In this document: positions 50,337-57,796 of the stretch, one piece after another
Position numbering within the stretch: position 1 is the first letter of the stretch
Layout: the number at the start of each line of letters is the position of its first letter
Assembly (NCBI GenBank): GCA_032119595.1
Contig: JAUMBQ010000010.1
Coordinates: 62,001 to 126,000 of the forward strand
DNA from: JAGIBJ01 sp032119595
GTDB taxonomy: Bacteria; Actinomycetota; Thermoleophilia; Solirubrobacterales; Solirubrobacteraceae
DNA: 64,000 nucleotides
Direction: 5' to 3'
Program-made: the position numbers and the translations under genes
Notes under the pieces: generated by a model
What the model was told of the DNA's origin: nothing
The model's database searches: none
Seen by the model: the letters and a program-made list of their open reading frames with translations, nothing else

Positions 50337-51932
50337 ATGTCGCTGGCCTTCGAACCGCTCTACTACGGCGAGCGGCTCAAGCAGGTCAACCCGACGGGCG
50401 ACATCGGCCTGATCACCCTGTGGTCGCCCCAGGCAACGGTCGAGCGCAAGCTTGAGTCCGTCGTGCCCGGCGCGCTTGACCCGACGACCGGGCGAGTCGC
50501 CGTCATCGCGAATCTCTACGGGGATGGCATGTTCGCGATGCTCTGCAACCTGCTCTACAACCCGCAGATCAGGCATCTCGTCGCCGTTGGCCAGGATCTC
50601 GGGCTCGGCGTGCCCGAGGAGATCGCCGCGTTCCTCGACGAAGGGCTAGAGGAATCGACGATGTTCGGTCAGCCTCTGCAGCGGATCGCCGGGACCAATC
50701 GGCTGTTCCCGGTCGTCCCCGAGTTCGACGCCGCGCGGCTCCGCGCCGGCCTCACCTTCCATTACCTCGGGAAGGTCTCCGAGCCGTCGCTCGGCGACCG
50801 CCTTGGTGCGCTGCTCGCGACCCTCCCGGCTGACGGCCCGCACGGCGACGGGGAGCGGGTGGAGGTCGTGATCCCCACCGACGACAGCGCGTCGCGATCG
50901 CACCAGCCGTCCGACCCCTTCGCGCACCAGGTCACTCGCGCGTCGCCGATGGAGTGCTGGCACGAACTCGTCGTCCGGACGGTGCGGTTCGGGCAGCCGA
51001 CGGAGCTGGCCAAGGGCACCCGATTCGAGCTGCTGAACGCGAAGGTCGTCATCACCGATCCGCGCCCCGACAGCCCGGAGTCGCTGAAGGCCGTCGGGTT
51101 CGACATCGAGCGCTTCCACCACTACGAACAGGCAATCCTGGATCCGGCGCTGCCGGACAACATCTCCTACACCTATGGCAACCGACTCCGGGGTCACTAC
51201 GAGGTGAACGGCGAACTCCTCGACACGATCGACGCGGTCGTTACGAGGCTGTCGGAGGACCCTGAGTCGCGCACCGCCTACATCTCGCTGTGGGACACCG
51301 CCGCCGATCTCGGGGCGGGCGCTGGCCGGCCGTGCCTCACGACGCTGTTCTTCCGCCGGCACGCCGGCCAGCTCACCCTCACTGCGACGTACCGCGCCCA
51401 CAATCTCCTCACGGCGTGGCTGATGAACGTCTACGGCCTCATGGCGATCCAGCGCACCGTCGCCGAGCGTGTGGGCATGCCGGTCGGCCCGATCACGGTG
51501 ATCAGCCACTCGCTCAGCATCGACCCGAGTTCAACCTCCCGCTACGCGGTCGCGCGCGCCATGGAAGCGGGGTGGACCCTCGACGACGATCACGACCCGG
51601 ACACCGGCAAGTACACCCTGCGCGAGGATCCGAACGGCTACTTCGTCGTCTCTACCGACGATGACGGCAATGGCGGCCGCGGCGAACTCATCGTCGAGCA
51701 CCGCATCGACGGCCTCCTGCTCAAGCGCTACACCGGCCATCGCGCCGGCGACCTCGGCCGCGAGATCGCCGCCGACATGGCCGTCAGTCTCGTCTCACAC
51801 GCCATCTGGCTCGGCGGAGAACTCCAGAAGTACGAGAGCGCAATGGCCGCGCGCCGCGGGGTCAGGGCGTCCGCGGGCGCCCAAACGCAAGGTACTGGCG
51901 CCGCCGACACCAGTACCGCTCCACCGCGCTGA
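50337..51932 (+). CDS. MtrA-like domain fused to a thymidylate-synthase-like domain
   Basis: A 531-residue cytoplasmic protein. Residues about 20-190 (RVAVIANLYGDGMFAMLCNLLYNP, QIRHLVAVGQDLGLG, RIAGTNRLFPVVPEFD) resemble MtrA, the cobamide-binding subunit of methanogen methyltransferase. Residues about 230-510 resemble thymidylate synthase: Cys333 in RPCLTTLFFRR at the place of the catalytic Cys, then GQLTLTATYRAHNLLTAWLMNVYGL where the RSxDxxxGxPxN motif is expected, and VISHSLSID. The Arg and Asn of that motif remain, but the Asp does not, so substrate or chemistry may differ. A true thyA lies 2 kb away. I infer a one-carbon transfer role; the reaction is unknown. Confidence 0.65.
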   Translation: MSLAFEPLYYGERLKQVNPTGDIGLITLWSPQATVERKLESVVPGALDPTTGRVAVIANLYGDGMFAMLCNLLYNPQIRHLVAVGQDLGLGVPEEIAAFLDEGLEESTMFGQPLQRIAGTNRLFPVVPEFDAARLRAGLTFHYLGKVSEPSLGDRLGALLATLPADGPHGDGERVEVVIPTDDSASRSHQPSDPFAHQVTRASPMECWHELVVRTVRFGQPTELAKGTRFELLNAKVVITDPRPDSPESLKAVGFDIERFHHYEQAILDPALPDNISYTYGNRLRGHYEVNGELLDTIDAVVTRLSEDPESRTAYISLWDTAADLGAGAGRPCLTTLFFRRHAGQLTLTATYRAHNLLTAWLMNVYGLMAIQRTVAERVGMPVGPITVISHSLSIDPSSTSRYAVARAMEAGWTLDDDHDPDTGKYTLREDPNGYFVVSTDDDGNGGRGELIVEHRIDGLLLKRYTGHRAGDLGREIAADMAVSLVSHAIWLGGELQKYESAMAARRGVRASAGAQTQGTGAADTSTAPPR

Positions 51933-51959
51933 CGCTGAATCGCGCCGGCGGCCGGAGCC

Positions 51960-52355
51960 TCAGGCGGTCGCGGCGGCCGCCTGCTCGGCCTTCACCCTGG
52001 TCATGTCCTGCACCGACCACGTGTTGCCGTCGGGATCGCTGAAGCCGACAAAGTCGCCCCAAGGGAGATTCTGGATCGGACCGCAGTCGATGCCGAGACC
52101 TTGGAGGTGAGCCTCGGCGCGCTCAATGTCGTCGACGACCACTTGGAGCCCTTTCACGCTGCCCGGTTCGGACTCCGACAGCCCGATGCCGAAGGCGATC
52201 GAGCAGCCCGAGCCGGGCGGCGTGACCTGCACGAAGCGCAGCTCGTCGCTCACGGTCACGTCGTAGTCGACGCTGAACCCCAGGCCAGCGTAGAAATCCC
52301 GCGCGCGGTCCACGTCCGTTACCGGCAGCATCACCAGTTCCAGCTTCCAGTCCAT
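51960..52355 (-). CDS. Single-domain VOC/glyoxalase-like protein
   Basis: A 131-residue VOC protein: KLELVMLPVTDVDRARDFYAGLGFSVDYD at the start and VGFSDPDGNTWSVQDM at the end form the two half-modules. Metal-ligand positions are weakly conserved (no clear His at the first strand). This resembles bleomycin-resistance/glyoxalase relatives of unknown substrate. The start is ATG 52355, with GAGAGAGAAC upstream as ribosome-binding site. Its message is separate from the thyA-folA-HIT genes, from which a 148-base gap without features divides it. Confidence 0.8.
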   Translation of the reverse strand: MDWKLELVMLPVTDVDRARDFYAGLGFSVDYDVTVSDELRFVQVTPPGSGCSIAFGIGLSESEPGSVKGLQVVVDDIERAEAHLQGLGIDCGPIQNLPWGDFVGFSDPDGNTWSVQDMTRVKAEQAAAATA

Positions 52356-52503
52356 GATGTTCTCTCTCTCAGATAGAGCGCCGCTGTGCGCCGCTCGATG
52401 GCTTCTGAGCTGACCTTCCCGCCAATAGCGGTCAGGAACGGTCCTAAGTGGCCGAGGGGTCGTACTCGGGCGGGCCCTCGTAGGCAGCCCAGGCCGAAGG
52501 ACG

Positions 52504-52995
52504 CTAGTCCCGGCCGACCGCGCTGACCTTGAAGCGCACCGTCTTCTCGGGCTCCGCGGGAAGCGCGACGAAATGCGCGTGGAGGTGGGCGACGCTGCCG
52601 CCGTTGAAGCGCATGTTGCCGCTGCGCTCCACGGTTGCCGTCGCCAGCGGGTCGAGCTGTGCTTTGAGCATGCGCTTGATGGCCCAAAGTTCGGCGCCGG
52701 CCTCGTCTGGGAGCTCGTCGAACGACGTCACGTGGCGGTGCGGGACGATCAGGTAGTGAGCGACGGCGCCGGCGTACGGGTAGTCGTTCTTGGTCACGTA
52801 CCAGTACTCGCCGTGCCATTCGACCGGCTCGCGGTGGTGGCTCTCCACATGCTCCGGGCAGAAGATGCAGATGCCGTCGGCCTCGAGCTGCTTCATGTAT
52901 TCGAGCTGATGCTCGGTGCGAGCCGCCGTGAAGTCGTAGAGCGTGTCGGCGGCGCCGGGGAGCCCGTTGGCGTCGGGGATGTCGTCGGCGCTCAT
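52504..52995 (-). CDS. HIT domain protein (nucleotide hydrolase/transferase)
   Basis: A 163-residue histidine-triad protein with the signature HLHAHFVAL and the preceding YLIVPHRHVTSFDELPDE. An N-terminal zinc-like pair, CIFCPEH, precedes the domain, as in several HIT proteins that bind zinc. These enzymes cleave or transfer nucleotide monophosphates from dinucleotides or adducts. It overlaps folA by four bases (ATGA), so it is the third gene of a thyA-folA-HIT operon. The specific substrate is unknown. Confidence 0.88.
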   Translation of the reverse strand: MSADDIPDANGLPGAADTLYDFTAARTEHQLEYMKQLEADGICIFCPEHVESHHREPVEWHGEYWYVTKNDYPYAGAVAHYLIVPHRHVTSFDELPDEAGAELWAIKRMLKAQLDPLATATVERSGNMRFNGGSVAHLHAHFVALPAEPEKTVRFKVSAVGRD

Positions 52996-53486
52996 GCGCG
53001 CGTCACGCGATCGTAGATGCGGATCGTGAATGCCGAGCCGTTGTCTTCGACGACGCGGTCGCGCTCATCGACGAGCTGCCAGTCGTCATCCAGCTCGGGG
53101 AAGAACGTGTCGCCGTCGGGCTCCAGTTCCACTTCCGTTGCGTAGATCCGGTCCACCCTCGGGAGGGCGTCCGCATACGCCTGGCCGCCGCCGATCAAGA
53201 ACGCCTCGGGGGCGTCGGCCACGGCCGCGAGGGCGGCATCGGTCGAAGCAAACACCTCGGTGCCCTCGGCCGCATACGCAGGGTCGCGGCTGAGCACGAG
53301 GTTGCGTCGGTTCGGCAGTGGCCGGAACTTCGGCGGGATCGACTCGTAGGTCTTGCGGCCCATGATCACCGGTGAGCCCGTCGTGAGCGACTTGAAGAAC
53401 GCCATGTCGGTCGGCAGGTGCCAGGGCAGGTCGCCGTCGACGCCGATCACGCGGTTGCGGCCGTAGGCCACCACGATCGCGAGCAT
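52992..53486 (-). CDS. folA: Dihydrofolate reductase
   Basis: Regenerates tetrahydrofolate from the dihydrofolate made by ThyA. At 164 residues it has all family motifs: VVAYGRNRVIGVDGDLPWHLPTDMAFFK, VIMGRKTYESIP, NLVLSRDP, AFLIGGGQAY and TEVELEPDGDTFFP. It starts three bases after thyA and overlaps the HIT gene, so the three are co-expressed. Confidence 0.96.
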   Translation of the reverse strand: MLAIVVAYGRNRVIGVDGDLPWHLPTDMAFFKSLTTGSPVIMGRKTYESIPPKFRPLPNRRNLVLSRDPAYAAEGTEVFASTDAALAAVADAPEAFLIGGGQAYADALPRVDRIYATEVELEPDGDTFFPELDDDWQLVDERDRVVEDNGSAFTIRIYDRVTRA

Positions 53487-53489
53487 CGG

Positions 53490-54398
53490 CTACGTGAGCA
53501 CCGGGATGCGCGGCATGCCGGGGTGCGGGTGGTAGTCGGAGAGCGTGAAGTGCTCGGCGCGGAAGTCGTGGATGTCGGTGATCTGGCGGCCGGCCGCGGT
53601 GAGTTCGAGCGTGGGGAGCGGGAGGGGCTCGCGGGTGAGGATCTCGTCGACGTGCTCGAGCTGGTTCGCGTAGATGTGCGCGTACTGGATCCAGTGCACG
53701 TACTCGACGAACTCGTAGCCCGTGAGCTGCTCGATCATGAGGCCGAGCGCCGTGTACTGGGCCATGTTCGACGGGACGCCGACTGGCGTGTCGCCCGAGC
53801 GCTGGTTGTGGATCAGGTGGAGCTTGTCGTTCAGCACGAGCGCGTGGATCCAGCCGTGGCACGGCGCGATCGTGTTGCGCGACTTCACGCCCTCCTCACG
53901 GTGATTGGCGTTCGGGATCCACGGGCTCATCACCGCGGTGCGGTCGAGCGGGAGCGCTTTGAGCTTGGCAATCAGGTGGGGGAGCTGATCGAAGCCGGGG
54001 TCGTCGCCGTCGAGGTTGGTCGTGAAGTTGTGGAAGGCGTGGCCATAGGAGCCCGGCCCGAGATCGCCGACCTCCAGGCCGCGGCTGCTGGTCTTGCTCT
54101 CGGTCGCCCAGGGACCCCACCAGTCGCAACCGAACGCGGCCAGCTGCTCGACCGTGCGGGCGCCGTTGATGAACGCGCAGAGCTCGCCGATCGCCTTGCC
54201 ATAGAAGCCCTCGATCGAGCGCTCCGTGATCACCGCGGCGCCATGCGCCATCGAGAACCGCATCGCATGTCCGGCGACGGCGAGCGCCTTCTCGCCCTGC
54301 TTCGTCTCGACCTCGACACCATGATCGCGAATGGTGCGCAGGAGGTTTCCGTACTCGGTGCTGGGTCTGCGTTCGGCGTACGGGAGGTAGTTCGGCAT
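53490..54398 (-). CDS. thyA: Thymidylate synthase, divergent ThyA
   Basis: Methylates dUMP to dTMP with methylene-tetrahydrofolate. The 302-residue protein has GDLGPGSYGHAFHNF (family: GDLGPVYGxQWR), catalytic Cys180 in APCHGWIHAL, and HNQRSGDTPVGVPSNMAQY, which keeps the RSxDxxxGxPxN phosphate/dUMP motif, and QYAHIYANQ near the end. Other parts differ from the enterobacterial enzyme, so it belongs to a separate ThyA clade. It leads the thyA-folA-HIT operon. ATG 54398 has TAAAAT eight bases upstream. Confidence 0.92.
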   Translation of the reverse strand: MPNYLPYAERRPSTEYGNLLRTIRDHGVEVETKQGEKALAVAGHAMRFSMAHGAAVITERSIEGFYGKAIGELCAFINGARTVEQLAAFGCDWWGPWATESKTSSRGLEVGDLGPGSYGHAFHNFTTNLDGDDPGFDQLPHLIAKLKALPLDRTAVMSPWIPNANHREEGVKSRNTIAPCHGWIHALVLNDKLHLIHNQRSGDTPVGVPSNMAQYTALGLMIEQLTGYEFVEYVHWIQYAHIYANQLEHVDEILTREPLPLPTLELTAAGRQITDIHDFRAEHFTLSDYHPHPGMPRIPVLT

Positions 54399-54406
54399 CC
54401 CCCGCG

Positions 54407-54412
54407 ATTTTA
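54407..54412 (-). promoter_or_regulatory. -10 box TAAAAT, eight bases before thyA
   Basis: On the minus strand TAAAAT, eight bases (CGCGGGGG), then the thyA ATG. It is the closest match to TATAAT among the leaderless-type promoters here. Confidence 0.55.
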
Positions 54413-54566
54413 GTCGGGCGGGCGGCGTGAGCGGTGGTGGCGCATGTCGATCGTGGACCTCGAGGGTCGCGTGATCATCGGGCGGCGTCGACGCGCGACA
54501 CGCCGTTCACTCAGGCCGCGGGACCCGCCTGTAACCTGCTGCGTGGCGTTTGCCGAAGGAAGTTGA
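54413..54566. promoter_or_regulatory. Divergent spacer between thyA and the nucleotidyltransferase gene
   Basis: For the plus strand, TAACCT (54532-54537) is a -10 candidate and GAAGGAAG (54555-54562) a good ribosome-binding site four bases before ATG 54567, so this gene has an ordinary short leader. Nothing else is recognised in the spacer. Confidence 0.4.
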
Positions 54567-55154
54567 ATGGCAGTCAGCAGCGGCATACTTAGCCCGGAGG
54601 CGAACTTCGAGGATCGCCTCACGCGGTCGCTCGATGAGATGACCAAGACCGTGGAGCATCTCCGCGGCCTCGGGTACCGGATCGTGCTCACGTCGGGGTC
54701 GTTCGATCTCATCCACCTCGGGCACGTGAAGTACCTGCACCGCGCCAAAGAATTCGGCGACATTCTCGCGGTCGGCGTCGACAGCGACGCCAAGATCCGC
54801 CGCCGCAAAGGCGAGGACCGCCCGATGGTCCCGGAGGACGAGCGCCTTGAGATGCTGGCCTATCAGCGGCCCGTCGACCTGATCTATCTCAAGGACGACA
54901 ACGACCCGCGCTGGGCGCTCATCAACGCCGTCAAGCCAGACGTTCTCGTGCTCACCGCCGACCACGCCTACACCGACGCCGACATCACCGAGCTGCTGGA
55001 GATCTGCGGCAAGGTCGAGGTCGTCGAGCGGCAGACCTCGGTCACCACCAGTGAGCGCATCCGCCAGATGTACATGCATCTCGGCGAGCGCCTTGGGCCG
55101 CGGTTGGCCAAGGTGCTGCCGGGCCTCATCGACGACATCCTGCGGCGCCCATGA
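54567..55154 (+). CDS. Cytidylyltransferase-like (HIGH-type) nucleotidyltransferase
   Basis: A 195-residue protein of the RfaE/HldE C-terminal, cytidylyltransferase-like family: VLTSGSFDLIHLGHVKYLHRAKEFGDILAVGVDSD carries the HxGH motif, and PMVPEDERLEMLAYQRPVDLIYLKDD and SVTTSERIRQMY follow. Such enzymes activate sugar phosphates or small phosphates with ATP or CTP. Heptose activation is unlikely in a window with no other heptose genes. It is coupled to the deaminase-like gene by a four-base overlap (ATGA), so the two probably act in one pathway. Confidence 0.82.
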   Translation: MAVSSGILSPEANFEDRLTRSLDEMTKTVEHLRGLGYRIVLTSGSFDLIHLGHVKYLHRAKEFGDILAVGVDSDAKIRRRKGEDRPMVPEDERLEMLAYQRPVDLIYLKDDNDPRWALINAVKPDVLVLTADHAYTDADITELLEICGKVEVVERQTSVTTSERIRQMYMHLGERLGPRLAKVLPGLIDDILRRP

Positions 55155-56002
55155 ACCGGGCCGTCGTGGCGTACGTCCCGGTCCTGCACGAGGGCTACCG
55201 CCGGTTCTTCGAGCACCACGCTCGCGACCGACCGATTCACCTGATCGGGCGCGCGCTGCACACCGATTATCGGCCGCTCGCCAAGGACATTCGTGCCCTC
55301 GACCCGATGCTGGTTCGTGCCGCAGTTGAGTCGTGGGGCGTCGGGTCGTCCGTGGAGATCCTCGACGATGCCGGGGCCGAACGGCTGGCCGCAGGCGGCG
55401 CCGCGCTGACGCTGCCGTCCGAGGACGTGAGCTACCAGGTCGTGGAGCGGTTCTTCTCGCGCAATCAGGTCACGTACGACAGCGTCTTTTTGCGTTGGGA
55501 TAAGCGGCGTACCGTCGAGATGCTGCGGCCAACCGCGTCGCCGCTCGTGCCCAGCGACCACGACTTTGCCGACCTGGCGTCCGCCGCCGAGGCCGAGGCG
55601 GGCGGGAGCATCGACTGGTGGCGGCAGGTCGGCGCGGCCATTCGGTTCACCGACGGGACCGTGGTCAGTGCGCGCAACGAGGCCAACCCGCGCCCCGACA
55701 CGCCCTACGCCGTCGGCGATCCGCGCAGCAACTTCTTCAAAGGCGTGCATCTGGAACTTTCGCTGGCGACGCACGCCGAGGCGCGGCTCATTGCGAACGC
55801 CGCTCGTCAGGGCCGGGCGACCGAGGGCGCATCGATGTACGTGACCGACTTCCCGTGCCCGCCGTGCGCGAAGCTCATCGCCGGCGCGGGCATCTCGCGG
55901 CTGTACTTCCGCAGCGGCTACGCGGTGCTTGACGGAGAAGACGTGCTTCATGCAGCCGGCGTCGAGCTGATCGACGTGAGCACCTCCAGCGTCGCCGGCT
56001 GA
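55151..56002 (+). CDS. Deaminase-like protein with an N-terminal nucleotidyltransferase-like domain
   Basis: The C-terminal half (about 165-275) has a cytidine/dCMP-deaminase zinc site: His208 and Glu210 in THAEARLIANAA, and Cys236 and Cys239 in FPCPPCAKLIAGAG. The N-terminal 135 residues are not part of that family. VAYVPVLHEGYRRFFEHH, IHLIGRAL, KDIRALDPMLVRAAVESWG and LPSEDVSYQVVERFF suggest a HUP/nucleotidyltransferase-like fold, with H in place of the HIGH motif start. The combination is unfamiliar to me. If it deaminates dCMP it would supply dUMP to ThyA next door; a modified nucleotide is another possibility. Confidence 0.7.
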   Translation: MNRAVVAYVPVLHEGYRRFFEHHARDRPIHLIGRALHTDYRPLAKDIRALDPMLVRAAVESWGVGSSVEILDDAGAERLAAGGAALTLPSEDVSYQVVERFFSRNQVTYDSVFLRWDKRRTVEMLRPTASPLVPSDHDFADLASAAEAEAGGSIDWWRQVGAAIRFTDGTVVSARNEANPRPDTPYAVGDPRSNFFKGVHLELSLATHAEARLIANAARQGRATEGASMYVTDFPCPPCAKLIAGAGISRLYFRSGYAVLDGEDVLHAAGVELIDVSTSSVAG

Positions 56003-56012
56003 GCCGGCCGCC

Positions 56013-56918
56013 GTGGTCATTCTGCTGTGCAAGCTGGCGCTCGCGCCGGCGTTCGTGGTGCTCGTGTCGTTGTCGGTGCGCCGGTTCGGGCCGCGGGTCG
56101 GCGGGATCTTCGGCGGACTGCCCGTCGTCGCGGGTCCGATCCTGTTCGTCTACGCCCTCGATCAAGGCACGGGTTTCGCCGGGGAGGCCGCGGCCAACAG
56201 TCTCGCGGCGCTGATTGCCCTCACCGCATTCGTCCTGGCCGTGGCCTTCACCGCAAGCAAGTTGCTGCCGAGTGATGAGGCCCGTGCCAGCGCGGCAGGC
56301 GATGACCGCGCGGCGGAGCGAGTCGGCGTCGCGTCGACCGGCGGTCGGCAGGCGGCTCGGGCCGCCTGGGCGAGCGTCGTGGTCGGTTGGGTGGCGTTCG
56401 TCTCCGTTGCTGCGGTGGTCGCCGCGCTCGGGATCCCGCCGGTCGTGGGCCTCGTCGCCTGTTTGGCGACGTTCGCCCTCGCGCTTCGGGTGTTGCCGCA
56501 CCCGGATCCAGCGGCGGTTGCGGTCGCACCGATGCGGCCGAAGCATGACCTCGCCCTGCGGGCCGGCGCGGCCGCCGCCATGGTGCTGCTGCTCACGTCG
56601 GTCGCGGGTGCGCTCGGACCGGCCGCTTCAGGCGTGCTGGCTCCGTTTCCGACGATCACCAGCGTCCTGACAGGTTTCGCTGTCGCTCACGAAACCCGCG
56701 CGACGACGCTGCATCTCATGCGCGGCATGACCCGCGGCTTCTTCTCGTTCGCCGCATTCCTCTTCGTGGTGGCCGTGGCCGTTGAGCCTCTCGGCACGGC
56801 GCCCGCGTTCCTGCTGGCCATCGTCGCCACCGCCGCCGTCCAGTTCGGCCTGCTCATCTGGCTCAGCAAGAGCACGGCGCCCGCGCCCGCGCCCGCGCCG
56901 GTCTCGACGCGAGTCTGA
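56013..56918 (+). CDS. Polytopic membrane protein, function unknown
   Basis: A 301-residue protein with about eight to nine membrane segments (for example FVVLVSLSVRRFGPRVGG, LAALIALTAFVLAVAFTA, AMVLLLTSVAGAL, AFLFVVAVAVEPLG). Notable conserved-looking sequence: RFGPRVGGIFGGLPVVAGPILFVYALDQGTGFA, with a repeat-like GVLAPFPTITSVLTGFAVAHE in the second half, suggesting two homologous halves. A charged cytoplasmic loop lies at about 87-112. It resembles small GlpM/DUF-type membrane families, but I cannot name it. GTG 56013 follows the deaminase gene after ten bases, so it may be the third gene of that operon. Confidence 0.75.
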   Translation: MVILLCKLALAPAFVVLVSLSVRRFGPRVGGIFGGLPVVAGPILFVYALDQGTGFAGEAAANSLAALIALTAFVLAVAFTASKLLPSDEARASAAGDDRAAERVGVASTGGRQAARAAWASVVVGWVAFVSVAAVVAALGIPPVVGLVACLATFALALRVLPHPDPAAVAVAPMRPKHDLALRAGAAAAMVLLLTSVAGALGPAASGVLAPFPTITSVLTGFAVAHETRATTLHLMRGMTRGFFSFAAFLFVVAVAVEPLGTAPAFLLAIVATAAVQFGLLIWLSKSTAPAPAPAPVSTRV

Positions 56919-56921
56919 GCG

Positions 56922-57728
56922 TCAGCCGCGGCCGAGGCTGGCCCGCAGGCGCTTGAGCGGCGAGCGCACGGGCGCGGAGCGCCGTGCAGCGCGGCGGGCG
57001 CTCTCGTGGGCGAGATCTTCGAGGCGGTCGTCGAGGGGGGCGAGCTGCGCTGGCGTGACGCCGATGGCAGCGGCGATGAGCTCGTCGGCGAACCAGACAT
57101 TCTTCGGCAGCAGCGGACCGTGGAGATACGTCCCCAAGACCGACCCGCGCCTGGCACCCTCCAGGCCGCTCTCGCCATCATTGCCATGCCCGTGAACGAC
57201 CGTGCCAAGCGCCTCCACGTCGCCGAGGAGCGTTCGGCCGCCATGGTTCTCAAAGCCCGCGAGCGCGACCGGGCCGGTGGTGGACCCGTCGACGCGTGGC
57301 AGATCGACCGTAATCTCAACATCGCCGATCAGCCGCGTGGCGCCACGGACGGTCCGCAGGTCCAGCAGGCCGACGCCGGGCACGCGTTCGTCGCCGAGCT
57401 CGTACTCATGGCCGAGCAGCTGGTACCCGCCGCAGATCCCCAGGATCGCCACCCCGGCCTCGGCCGCGGCATGCATCGCGTCCTTCTTTGTAGCGACGAG
57501 ATCCGAGGCGCAGCGGGCCTGATCTCGATCCTGGCCGCCGCCAAGGTAGATCACGTCGTACGCCTCCGGATCGAGCGGGTCGCCGATGCCGATCCGGTCG
57601 AGCTTCCAGTCAAGGTCGCGCCACGCGCAGCGCCGCTCGAGCAGGAGCAGGTTCCCGCGGTCGGCGTAGATGTTGAGGTGCTCGGGGTACAGCCAGGCGA
57701 CCCGCATCGTGTCCTTGCCGGAGCTCAT
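56922..57728 (-). CDS. gatD: Lipid II glutaminyl synthase, glutamine amidotransferase subunit GatD
   Basis: Class I glutamine amidotransferase (CobB/CobQ-like) that supplies ammonia to MurT for amidating D-Glu in lipid II. The 268 residues include VAWLYPEHLNIYADRGNLLLLERRC, YLGGGQDRDQ, the nucleophile Cys in ILGICGGYQLLG and the His in GTYLHGPLLPKN. The C terminus is basic (ARRAARRSAPVRSPLKRLR). ATG 57728 overlaps the stop of a 23-residue ORF (ATGA), which supports it over the internal ATG 57707. It belongs to the same operon as murT but is separated from it by a methyltransferase gene. Confidence 0.92.
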   Translation of the reverse strand: MSSGKDTMRVAWLYPEHLNIYADRGNLLLLERRCAWRDLDWKLDRIGIGDPLDPEAYDVIYLGGGQDRDQARCASDLVATKKDAMHAAAEAGVAILGICGGYQLLGHEYELGDERVPGVGLLDLRTVRGATRLIGDVEITVDLPRVDGSTTGPVALAGFENHGGRTLLGDVEALGTVVHGHGNDGESGLEGARRGSVLGTYLHGPLLPKNVWFADELIAAAIGVTPAQLAPLDDRLEDLAHESARRAARRSAPVRSPLKRLRASLGRG

Positions 57729-57796
57729 GCGCCGCCCTCGCCCCAGATGCGCCGCCAGATCGAGCCGAGCGACCGGCGTCCGCGCCGGGCGCTCAC
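57725..57796 (-). CDS. Tiny ORF (23 residues) bridging methyltransferase and gatD genes
   Basis: GTG 57796 overlaps the methyltransferase stop (GTGA), and its TGA overlaps the gatD ATG (ATGA), so both neighbours are exactly chained through it. The peptide starts SARRGRRSLG, continues SIWRRIW and ends GEGGA. It is cationic and amphipathic, with two Trp. It may be a real small protein, or mainly a relay that couples gatD translation to the upstream gene across a 64-base gap. No homology is known to me. Confidence 0.55.
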   Translation of the reverse strand: MSARRGRRSLGSIWRRIWGEGGA

